Origin: an uncultured Rickettsiaceae bacterium
GTDB lineage: Bacteria > Pseudomonadota > Alphaproteobacteria > Rickettsiales > Rickettsiaceae
DNA: 61,021 nucleotides
Assembly: GCA_905479865.1 (NCBI GenBank)
Contig: CAJQOD010000004.1
Location: forward strand, 1-61,021
Direction: 5' to 3'
In this document: positions 53,651 through 61,021 of the stretch, piece after piece
Layout: the number at the start of each line of letters is the position of its first letter
Position numbering within the stretch: the first letter of the stretch is position 1
Made by a program: the position numbers and the translations under genes
The notes under the pieces: generated by a model
What the model saw: only the letters and a program-made list of their open reading frames with translations
The model's database searches: none
What the model was told of the DNA's origin: nothing

Positions 53651-56424
53651 TGTGTGATACAGGTAATATTAGACGAATAAATCTTATTGGGCATCTGATG
53701 CTGCCACCTGTATTTTTGCGTATTATTTTTGTTAAAATTTTAAGTTTTTTCTTAAAAATTCGTGCTAAATTGCTTAGTTTTGCCTTTATTCTAATTTTAT
53801 CTATGATCGGAATAACGCATAATGCGCGAGGTGCTGATACGCTTGATACAATTTTGAATACTTTGGAGAGTCTTACTTGCGAGACTGAAGGTGTGGGTAA
53901 TTTGCTGCGTACTGAATTTTCGCATACCTGTATTCCAGCACCATTTTTTACTTTTCTTATTGCCAATATCGTATCACCTGGTCTATATGCAAATACATTT
54001 TTGCGAGTAAACATTCATGATGACGAACTATTTCCTGGAGCCTGCGAGAGAGGAAACAGAATTGATTTTAGTGATCAGAAATTAAGTTTTTCGATGTGTA
54101 ATAACATTGATCTGGCAGCAGCAAGAGTTGGAGCTATTGGAAAAACTGCCGTAGTAATTGCCAAATCCATGTTTACCGGTAAAGATCCATGGGATGACAT
54201 TGTAGATGCATGGGATTTGTCTAAATCAGATTATCACAAAATATTCCTTGATAAGAGAGAAGGAGATGAAGGAACAATGGTAGATATTGGAATAATACCG
54301 GTGTTTCCCTGGAAGGTAATTAAGGAAAAAGATAAAATGTGTGTCGCCACTCAACGTTTTGGGGGGTGGGTTCCTATTGGGTGTAAATATATAAAAGAGC
54401 CTTATCCTGTATCGATTTATGCTGATTTTTTAGATGTTTCTCCAGAGGGAATAGGTGAACTGGAGAAACTTACTTCTCTGACGACATGCGGGAATATGGG
54501 CGGGTGTTATAAAAGAGCATACGAAAATTCAAGAACCGGAATAGTTATGTCGGGGCCGTTAATTGAGTGCGTCAAGGAGATGATAGCGAAATTAATGATT
54601 AGCAGCGCAGTATGTAGTTTTGATGATGTTAAACAGGTATTAGGCAGTAATTCACGACAATCCAGTGCATTATTTCAATTTCAAAAGAATATGCATAGAA
54701 CAGTGAGCGCATTGCTCACCATATATGTAATTTTATTTGGATTTAAGATCGTACTTTCTGGTAATGTGCCACCAAAATCAGAGCTGGTAAATTTCACAAT
54801 TAAATTCTTGTTTGTTATTTATTTTTCCGTTGGAATTAATATTAATGTTGGAAGTGGAAATGACCTGGATCGAATGGACGGTATGATTCAATGGGCTTTC
54901 CCATTTTTGCTGGATGGTATGACTCAGTTGGCAAGCTGGATGATTAATGCAAGCCCATCTGAGCTATGTAAATTTGATGATGTCTACTATCCGGATTCCT
55001 TAAGACATTTACAATTATGGGATGCTCTTGACTGTAAAATAAGTCATTATCTTGGATTAGATGCAATGCAAACCATGATTGTTGAAAATGCATCGAGAAA
55101 TCATGATTGGAAAAGACTGGATATATTAAGTTTTCCGATTCCACCATACGTTTACCTGCTTATTCCTGCTATTATTTTAGGTAATTTCACACTGATTTCT
55201 CTTGCGCTCATGTACCCTCTCTTGGTGATTTCAATCGGTGCATTTATCGTAAATGCAACTGTTGTTTGTATGATCTCCATAGTAATTCTTGGTGTATTAG
55301 CCCCACTCTTTGTACCGTTATATCTGTTTAATTATACGAAAGGATATTTTGAAGCCTGGGTAAAGCTTTTGATTTCATTTCTGTTGCAGCCAATGGTTGC
55401 TGTAGTATTTATGACGACTATGATGGCAGTGTATGATTTTGGTTTTTATGGTACCTGTAAGTATGCAAGCAAAGACTTCTCGTATTCTGGTCCGGAGTTC
55501 AAGTTGAAGATTTCAACTGGTCTAGGAAGTGCCAGTGCCGGTCTTGATGATAGAACAGTTAGATATTTCTATGTAGATCAGGATTGGAGCCGATATACAG
55601 ATGAAGAACAAGAAGGCTGTAGAAATAGTCTTGGTTTTATTCTAAATAACCCATTTCAGTTTTTGTATGATACTGGTGAAGATCTCGGAACTGATGCAGT
55701 GATGCCGTGGATTGAAGATGCCAGCGGAGAGGAAGAGAAGAAGAGATTCAATTTTCTTGACGCTATTTCCGCATCACCAGGTATGTTCTTTAATATGGTA
55801 GAGGTGATATTTGAGAAGATAAAAACTCTGGTGATAGCCATGCTTACAGCGTGTTTTGTCCTCTATTTAATGTATCACTTTAGTGAGAGCCTGGCTGAAT
55901 TTGCAGCTGATATGACTGAAGGAGTATCAATGTCTAATATGGCAATAAAACCCCAAACACTCTTTAAAGCAGGTATGGCGGCGATTTCTGCAGCAGGTGG
56001 AGCCGCAGAAGGAGGTGGAGAAGCCGGTGCTGGATCTGCAGATAAGGCATCAGCGGGTAGAGGAGGGGCTGAAGATAAATTATCTACCGGTGGTGGCGGT
56101 GCTAAAGACAAATTATCTACTGGTGGTGGTGGAGCTTCAGATAAAATGTCAACAGGTGCTGGTGAATCTGGCGGTGGTGAAGGTGACGGGCAGGCAAAGC
56201 TTGCTTCTAAGGTAGCAGACAAGGCTGGTCAAATGAAAGAAAAGCTGAATATAAAGGCACCTAGTAGTGGTTTTAGTGCATCTGATAAAGTATCAGCCTC
56301 AGTAAAAGGTGAAGATGTTCCGCGGGATAATAGTGGTTCGGTTGAGTCGGGTAAGTCGGAAGAAACCGTTACTGATAATGAAAAAGGTGATTCAAAGGAT
56401 AAATCAAAAGATAGTGAAAAATAG
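53650..56424 (+). CDS. virB6: Large VirB6-family T4SS channel protein, first paralogue
   Basis: About 924 residues from the ATG at 53650 (TGATG overlap with virB4; a TTG lies one codon earlier). Signal sequence (FAFILILSMIGITHNARG), a large Cys-containing extracytoplasmic domain (to about residue 345), the TrbL/VirB6 membrane domain with at least five helices, a second loop, a last helix near residue 730, and a hydrophilic tail. The tail has three exact-length 11-residue repeats (AEDKLSTGGGG, AKDKLSTGGGG, ASDKMSTGAGE; DNA 56068-56166) and more DK-S motifs. This fits the extended VirB6 proteins of rvh systems. Confidence 0.92.
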   Translation: MCDTGNIRRINLIGHLMLPPVFLRIIFVKILSFFLKIRAKLLSFAFILILSMIGITHNARGADTLDTILNTLESLTCETEGVGNLLRTEFSHTCIPAPFFTFLIANIVSPGLYANTFLRVNIHDDELFPGACERGNRIDFSDQKLSFSMCNNIDLAAARVGAIGKTAVVIAKSMFTGKDPWDDIVDAWDLSKSDYHKIFLDKREGDEGTMVDIGIIPVFPWKVIKEKDKMCVATQRFGGWVPIGCKYIKEPYPVSIYADFLDVSPEGIGELEKLTSLTTCGNMGGCYKRAYENSRTGIVMSGPLIECVKEMIAKLMISSAVCSFDDVKQVLGSNSRQSSALFQFQKNMHRTVSALLTIYVILFGFKIVLSGNVPPKSELVNFTIKFLFVIYFSVGININVGSGNDLDRMDGMIQWAFPFLLDGMTQLASWMINASPSELCKFDDVYYPDSLRHLQLWDALDCKISHYLGLDAMQTMIVENASRNHDWKRLDILSFPIPPYVYLLIPAIILGNFTLISLALMYPLLVISIGAFIVNATVVCMISIVILGVLAPLFVPLYLFNYTKGYFEAWVKLLISFLLQPMVAVVFMTTMMAVYDFGFYGTCKYASKDFSYSGPEFKLKISTGLGSASAGLDDRTVRYFYVDQDWSRYTDEEQEGCRNSLGFILNNPFQFLYDTGEDLGTDAVMPWIEDASGEEEKKRFNFLDAISASPGMFFNMVEVIFEKIKTLVIAMLTACFVLYLMYHFSESLAEFAADMTEGVSMSNMAIKPQTLFKAGMAAISAAGGAAEGGGEAGAGSADKASAGRGGAEDKLSTGGGGAKDKLSTGGGGASDKMSTGAGESGGGEGDGQAKLASKVADKAGQMKEKLNIKAPSSGFSASDKVSASVKGEDVPRDNSGSVESGKSEETVTDNEKGDSKDKSKDSEK
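56068..56166 (+). repeat. 33-bp tandem repeat (three units) in the first virB6
   Basis: Units at 56068-56100, 56101-56133 and 56134-56166 encode A-x-DK-(L/M)-STG followed by Gly-rich residues. Units one and two differ at few positions and the third is more diverged. The repeat keeps the reading frame, so copy number can change without breaking the protein. Confidence 0.85.
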
Positions 56425-56444
56425 CTTATGAATAAAGGAAAAGA

Positions 56445-58502
56445 ATGAGAATAATCTTTCGTCAGATATTGTTATTAATTATGCATGTAGCACTTATGTT
56501 TAATGCTACAAATGTATATGCCAATACATTTGGTCAAAGTTGTTCTGCGCTGCCTTTAATTGATTCAACAAATTACTTGATTGAGGATACTGCTTACGGG
56601 TTTATTCAGAAAAACATCGATATGAAAACTCATGTTAATGATGCGTGCTTATCTAGTGGGGATGAGTTTAAATTTTGTATAAAAAACCAAAATGGAGATG
56701 CAAACGTATGTACTGCAGTCACAATGAAAATTGGTGATACATCTAATTTGGGGGATTTGAGTTCGAACCCGGATATTGGAGGTAAGCCATCCCTTACAAA
56801 TATTCCTCTGACAGTTAAGGTTGTTGAAAGTGAGATATGCCTTACAATGCCTACTTCACGCGGTACTATGCCTCTTGTGTGTCGTAACAAGGCTGTAAGC
56901 ACACCCGGGACAGCTACAGAAACTGTCGATGAAATTTGTAGAACTATCGGAGATTCTTGTTATGACGGGCGTAAGAAAAGTCAGTCTTTATTAAGCTTTT
57001 CCGGATTAACTATCCATTGTTTGCGTGATACTTTAAACAAGGTTTTTTATATTGGAAATGAGTGTCCAACATTTGATGACGATATTACGTTTACTATGTT
57101 AAGACCATTTCCAGCATTTCAGAATGCTATGAAAATGGCCATAAGGGGAGCTCTGATTCTATATGTTATGATTTATGGATTCAAAATTGTAATGAATGGT
57201 GAATACGCAGAGCTAAATAAAATTGCAATGTTTGTCATCAAATTTATTTTCGTTGTGTATTTTGCTGTGGGGCTTGGAACGAAAACATTGGGAGATGGAA
57301 GCCAGGTACAGCATAACGGGATGACGGAATTTGCCTTACCTATTCTTGTTGAAATGACATCTAATTTTACTGAAATGGTCTTTTTAGCTGGGGGATCGCA
57401 AGGTTTATGCAATTTTGATGCTTCTAAATATCAATCCGGATATGCCTTTTACAAGGTGTGGGATGCGATTGATTGTCGCATTGGTTACTATTTGGGGATG
57501 CAGATGCTCTATAACATAGGCACTATTATTAGATCAATTAGCGGCACTGTTGCTGAAGGTGCAGGTAGTGCTATTGATTGGGGCAGTGGAGGTGGTGATG
57601 GAATTGAAGCATTAGAAGCAGAAGGTTCTCTTACATTTTTTACGGTTATGTTTGGATTTTTTATGGCTGGAAATATAATGATAGTCATTTTTGGCCTGAT
57701 GTTTGTAGTGGTCTTTATGTCTGTTATTTTGTATTTCTTGACTGCATATTTAGTTTGTATGGTAACGCTATATGTAATGGCTTATATTTCTCCAATTTTT
57801 ATTCCGATGGTTCTGTTTGAACAAACAAAAGGTTATTTTGATTCCTGGCTCCGAATAGTTGTTTCATGTACTTTGCAGCCAGCTGTTATTGGTGGGTTTA
57901 TAGCGTTATTACTTACTATGTATGATTCAGCCATATACGGTAATTGTGAGTTTCAGCGTTATGATTATTCAGCAGGTGAATTTAATTTTAGCACGTTTGA
58001 ATTGCGCTTGCCTCCGGTAGAGGTTGAAAAGTGCACGGCAAGTTTTGGATACAAGCTGATGCACTATTATTTGGGCCATGGTTGGGAAAAGCAAATTCTT
58101 ATATTATTTGAAATAGTAAAAATCAGGGATTATCTAAATACACTTGTGAGTTTACTATACGTTGTTATTTACGTTTTGATATTTTACTTCTTTATACAAT
58201 TCGTGAATGAATTTGCCTCTGATTTAACGGGTGGTCCAAGTATGGCCTCTGTAACCGCATCACCTACAGCAATAATAGATAAGGCAATAAATGTCGCAAA
58301 AGCTGCAGTTTCTGCCACAAAGGCTGCGGTGAAGGCTTATGCAGGAGATGGTGAAGGAGCAGCCTCAGATGCGATGGATGCAGGAGAAGAACTTTCAGAA
58401 GATACTACCTCGAATAAAACCTCTCGCAGTGGTGATAAGGTTTCTACGGGAAAAGATAGTAGCACATCATCTGACTCTATTTCCACAGGGAAGGAGGAGT
58501 AG
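56445..58502 (+). CDS. virB6: Large VirB6-family T4SS channel protein, second paralogue
   Basis: 685 residues. Signal peptide (LLLIMHVALMFNATNVYA), Cys-rich extracytoplasmic domain, then the VirB6 membrane domain: ALILYVMIYGFKIVMNGEYAEL, IKFIFVVYFAVGLG, VFMSVILYFLTAYLVCMVTLYVMAYISPIFIPM (in parts), and a helix near residue 570. The block APxFxPxxxFxxTKGYFxxWLxxxxS is shared with the first paralogue. The acidic/Ser-rich tail carries SGDKVSTGKDSS and DSISTGKEE, echoing the DKxSTG repeats of the first copy. 20 bases after the first virB6, ribosome site AAAGGAAAAG. Confidence 0.92.
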   Translation: MRIIFRQILLLIMHVALMFNATNVYANTFGQSCSALPLIDSTNYLIEDTAYGFIQKNIDMKTHVNDACLSSGDEFKFCIKNQNGDANVCTAVTMKIGDTSNLGDLSSNPDIGGKPSLTNIPLTVKVVESEICLTMPTSRGTMPLVCRNKAVSTPGTATETVDEICRTIGDSCYDGRKKSQSLLSFSGLTIHCLRDTLNKVFYIGNECPTFDDDITFTMLRPFPAFQNAMKMAIRGALILYVMIYGFKIVMNGEYAELNKIAMFVIKFIFVVYFAVGLGTKTLGDGSQVQHNGMTEFALPILVEMTSNFTEMVFLAGGSQGLCNFDASKYQSGYAFYKVWDAIDCRIGYYLGMQMLYNIGTIIRSISGTVAEGAGSAIDWGSGGGDGIEALEAEGSLTFFTVMFGFFMAGNIMIVIFGLMFVVVFMSVILYFLTAYLVCMVTLYVMAYISPIFIPMVLFEQTKGYFDSWLRIVVSCTLQPAVIGGFIALLLTMYDSAIYGNCEFQRYDYSAGEFNFSTFELRLPPVEVEKCTASFGYKLMHYYLGHGWEKQILILFEIVKIRDYLNTLVSLLYVVIYVLIFYFFIQFVNEFASDLTGGPSMASVTASPTAIIDKAINVAKAAVSATKAAVKAYAGDGEGAASDAMDAGEELSEDTTSNKTSRSGDKVSTGKDSSTSSDSISTGKEE

Positions 58503-58505
58503 ATA

Positions 58506-61021
58506 ATGGATGATAAGAAACTTCCTTATATAGCTGCTATGGTCGGGATGGCAATAATCCTGATGATAGTTTTGTTTATCGTTGCCATAATTGGTGCAAT
58601 GGATCTAACAGATGGATGTTTGTATAGGTATAACTTTGAAGATGACGGATCTATAGCAAGCGCAGATAAGCTAACTAATACAGTGACCTTGAAAGCCAAT
58701 GCAAACTATACAGCCTTGAGTTCTGAAGAATCCGGTTCTGGTGGAATAGCTCTTGATCCTACCGCTTATGGCAAATGGTTAAATGCAAATTTGCGAATTA
58801 GTAGCGGGCAAAAAGTTAAATTTACAATTAAAGGAGATGTTAGTTTATGCAAAGCTTATCTTCCTATTAAGAACTTGCAAAGTCTTTCTGATAAAGATGT
58901 TACGGGAAAGGTCATTCCTATACCCAGAACTGAAGATAAGGTATCTTCACCGGTTACTTTATATTTCGATGCTAAAACTGATGAGTGGAGAAATATTACT
59001 GAAGTTTTCAAGAATGATCATGTTGTGGTATCGCTTTTGCCGGATAACAAAACTACAACAGCTACTAGTACAGTGTATAATTCTATACAGGGCGGGACTG
59101 TGAGTGCTGATTGTCGTGAAGGTAAACGATCATATAATCCAATATGCGGTAGATACTCAATTTGGGGATCGGCTTCTACATATGTGTCTAGCTGCAAGTT
59201 TGTAGCAGAATGTTATCTGTGTAATCCTCATAGAGTGTGTAAAGGATGGAATATATTAGGTGTGTGTATCAAAGGTTATAAAACAGTCTGGGATTGGTGT
59301 TCGTGTTATAAAAATAACAGTGGCACCGCACCAGAGCCTTATGCTGATAACGGGAAATACACCTCACCATGGTATAGTAATATATCTTCTCTTATGACCA
59401 ACTTTGCCAGAAATTGTCGTACTGAACAATCGTATGTTGATGGAGCCTATCAAAACAAAAAATATTTTTGGTTCTCAGCAGATAATGCTGCAGGGCTTTT
59501 ATATAGATTTGATAATAATATACATCCTACTAACGCTAAAAGCCGAGGGTCAAACTACAGTTTCGCCAAGATACAGGATGATCAGTCATTCCATACTGCC
59601 GGTGAGGATTATAAAATCATTATGAATACGATTTATGCAGGCAGTGATGTTGGTTATTTACAGTATCGTTTTCATGATAATGACGGATTATTTGCAGATA
59701 ATACTGGAGGTTATGTTCTAAATATCAAGCAGACCAAGTGTCGGCGCGCCAACGGTAATGGTCTCAATGATGTTATTCAGGGGCGTGGGGTAGTGCAATA
59801 TATTATTGCAGATTATGGTAAGAATCCAAATAGTGATACTGCTTTAACAGAAGAGAATATTTTGGTTGATGCCAATGGCTCTGGGTCAATTACTGCACCG
59901 ACTAACAAAGAAGGATATTTATGGTTAAAAATCAAAAATGATCCAAAAGATTATGAAGATAGCTTTGGTCAATATCAGGTGCAATTCTTTACAAGCGTAA
60001 AAAAAGGCGGATTTTATGATGATGTGCTGGATCCGTTCTTTGAAGGATTAAAGAGCAAAATTAAAGATGCCGCCGTGACTATCTTTAAAAATATGACTTG
60101 TTATAAAGGAATAGGTGGAACCGGTAATTGTACAAATCTCTTTCAGTATATAAAAGCCATGCTCATACTTTATATAATGTTATATGGCATGATGTTTCTG
60201 ATGGGTATGGTACAAATAAGCCAGACTGACCTTGTCATTAGAGTTATAAAAGTGGCTTTTGTTGCAGGGTTGATTAATGATTCAACATTTGAATTTTTTA
60301 ATTCCTATGTCTTTGATTTTGCTACCGGATTTTCAGATGATATTATATCGAATATGGCTGGCTATAGTCTGTTTTCAGGAAGTACAACTGTATCTAATCC
60401 ATTCATGTTCCTGAATGAAGTGATGACTAAAATATTCTTGAGTTCAACTTTTGCAGCTCAAATGATGGCGCTACTTTCAATGGGCTTGAATGGTGTGTTA
60501 TATTTCATTTTGCTGTTTGTTTGTATTGGGATCATAATAATAGTGGCATTTAGAGCAATTGCAGTATATTTGATGGCCTTTATGGCAATTGCAGTGCTTA
60601 TCGGTCTTGCTCCATTATTTTTAACATTTATTTTATTTGAACGTACATGGTATTTATTTGATAACTGGGTCAAATTTATGTTCAGATATATGCTAGAGCC
60701 GATAATCATGCTAGCTGGTATAATTATTCTGACGCAGTTATTTACTATCTATCTTGATTATGTAGTCGGTTATAGTGTGTGTTGGAAATGTGGTATTCCA
60801 ATCAAGATTCCATTCCCTCAGATCGAAGGTGTAACACCGGCTTTCCTGGATGTAGAGTTGTTTTGTATAAACTGGTTCGCTCCGTGGGGATTTGATCATA
60901 GAAGTAGTCAAATGGGAATGAATATGCAGAATATGGTTGTGCTGCTTATGATCGCTTATTGTATGTGGGGGTATATAGATTTTTCAAATAAAATTGTGGC
61001 AAGACTGGCTGGCGGAAGCGG
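58506..61021 (+). CDS. virB6: Large VirB6-family T4SS channel protein, third paralogue (cut by window end)
   Basis: An open frame of 838 codons from the ATG at 58506 that runs off the window. Ribosome site GGAGGAG lies in the 3' end of the second virB6. An N-terminal membrane helix (AAMVGMAIILMIVLFIVAIIG), a large extracytoplasmic domain of about 500 residues with a Cys-rich section (SSCKFVAECYLCNPHRVC), then the VirB6 membrane domain (LILYIMLYGMMFLMGMVQIS, GLAPLFLTFILFERTWYLFDNWVKFMFRYMLEPIIML in parts). More virB6 copies probably follow, as in rvh loci with up to five. Confidence 0.9.
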   Translation, partial: MDDKKLPYIAAMVGMAIILMIVLFIVAIIGAMDLTDGCLYRYNFEDDGSIASADKLTNTVTLKANANYTALSSEESGSGGIALDPTAYGKWLNANLRISSGQKVKFTIKGDVSLCKAYLPIKNLQSLSDKDVTGKVIPIPRTEDKVSSPVTLYFDAKTDEWRNITEVFKNDHVVVSLLPDNKTTTATSTVYNSIQGGTVSADCREGKRSYNPICGRYSIWGSASTYVSSCKFVAECYLCNPHRVCKGWNILGVCIKGYKTVWDWCSCYKNNSGTAPEPYADNGKYTSPWYSNISSLMTNFARNCRTEQSYVDGAYQNKKYFWFSADNAAGLLYRFDNNIHPTNAKSRGSNYSFAKIQDDQSFHTAGEDYKIIMNTIYAGSDVGYLQYRFHDNDGLFADNTGGYVLNIKQTKCRRANGNGLNDVIQGRGVVQYIIADYGKNPNSDTALTEENILVDANGSGSITAPTNKEGYLWLKIKNDPKDYEDSFGQYQVQFFTSVKKGGFYDDVLDPFFEGLKSKIKDAAVTIFKNMTCYKGIGGTGNCTNLFQYIKAMLILYIMLYGMMFLMGMVQISQTDLVIRVIKVAFVAGLINDSTFEFFNSYVFDFATGFSDDIISNMAGYSLFSGSTTVSNPFMFLNEVMTKIFLSSTFAAQMMALLSMGLNGVLYFILLFVCIGIIIIVAFRAIAVYLMAFMAIAVLIGLAPLFLTFILFERTWYLFDNWVKFMFRYMLEPIIMLAGIIILTQLFTIYLDYVVGYSVCWKCGIPIKIPFPQIEGVTPAFLDVELFCINWFAPWGFDHRSSQMGMNMQNMVVLLMIAYCMWGYIDFSNKIVARLAGGS

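Noticed and set aside
55875-56222. Proline/alanine-rich minus-strand frame opposite the first virB6 tail
   Set aside because: Mirror image of the Gly-rich tandem repeat in virB6; low complexity only.

Overview
The window is AT-rich bacterial DNA and almost certainly comes from a member of the Rickettsiales (Alphaproteobacteria). Three things point there: 5-aminolevulinate synthase HemA instead of the glutamate route; the start of an rvh-type type IV secretion operon (virB3, virB4 and at least three very large virB6 paralogues in a row); and a capsid/tail cluster of the Rhodobacter-type gene transfer agent (GTA). A protein-lysine-methyltransferase-like gene of the kind known from Rickettsia and a secreted DUF2608 protein fit the same picture. 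I cannot assign a genus; Rickettsiaceae and Midichloriaceae both remain possible.

Layout. 1-4.9 kb (minus strand): midA-like methyltransferase, lgt, hemA, yaaA and yihY, tightly packed. 5.1-9.8 kb (plus): an XRE regulator, proS-lolC/E-lolD, an inverted-repeat element of about 280 bp, and a DUF924 gene. 9.9-14.8 kb (plus): rimP-nusA-infB-rbfA, with a promoter followed by an intrinsic terminator in its leader. 15-15.8 kb: a decayed gene for an exported protein. 15.8-22.1 kb (minus): a seven-gene Mrp/Mnh-type cation/proton antiporter cluster. 22.6-27.4 kb (plus): GTA protease, capsid, connector, stopper, tail terminator, distal tail and hub genes, split twice by non-coding repeats and followed by a 58-codon ORF and a DUF2335 membrane protein. 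28.4-35.5 kb (plus): a small conserved-looking protein, hpf, an outer-membrane barrel gene paired with a PKMT-like methyltransferase, tilS and ftsH. 35.5-36.1 kb: a repeat island between converging genes. 36.1-38.9 kb (minus): nadE and a stomatin-like protein. 39.1-46.9 kb (plus): the first half of the division/cell-wall cluster, mraZ-rsmH-ftsL-ftsI-murE-murF-mraY, behind a good promoter with a five-unit 10-bp-period repeat. 47-50.7 kb: a GNAT acetyltransferase, a DUF2608 protein, tRNA-Pro, trmD, rplS and an unknown helical protein. 50.9 kb to the end: the T4SS operon, running off the window inside the third virB6.

How the genes fit together. Much of the window concerns the cell envelope: lipoprotein modification and sorting (Lgt, LolC/E, LolD), peptidoglycan synthesis and division (mraZ to mraY), membrane quality control (FtsH, stomatin-like), ion homeostasis (Mrp-like), a surface barrel with a possible dedicated modifier, and the T4SS. 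The rest is translation (RimP, NusA, IF2, RbfA, ProS, TilS, TrmD, L19, HPF, tRNA-Pro).

The least ordinary parts are: a modular, palindrome-containing repeat family in at least six intergenic sites, two of them inside the GTA cluster; the reduced GTA cluster, with translational overlap across the place where tail-tube and tape-measure genes usually sit; the barrel/PKMT pair; repeated DKxSTG motifs in the tails of two VirB6 paralogues; and several promoter-hairpin leaders. Family calls rest on motif recognition by eye. No database search was possible.
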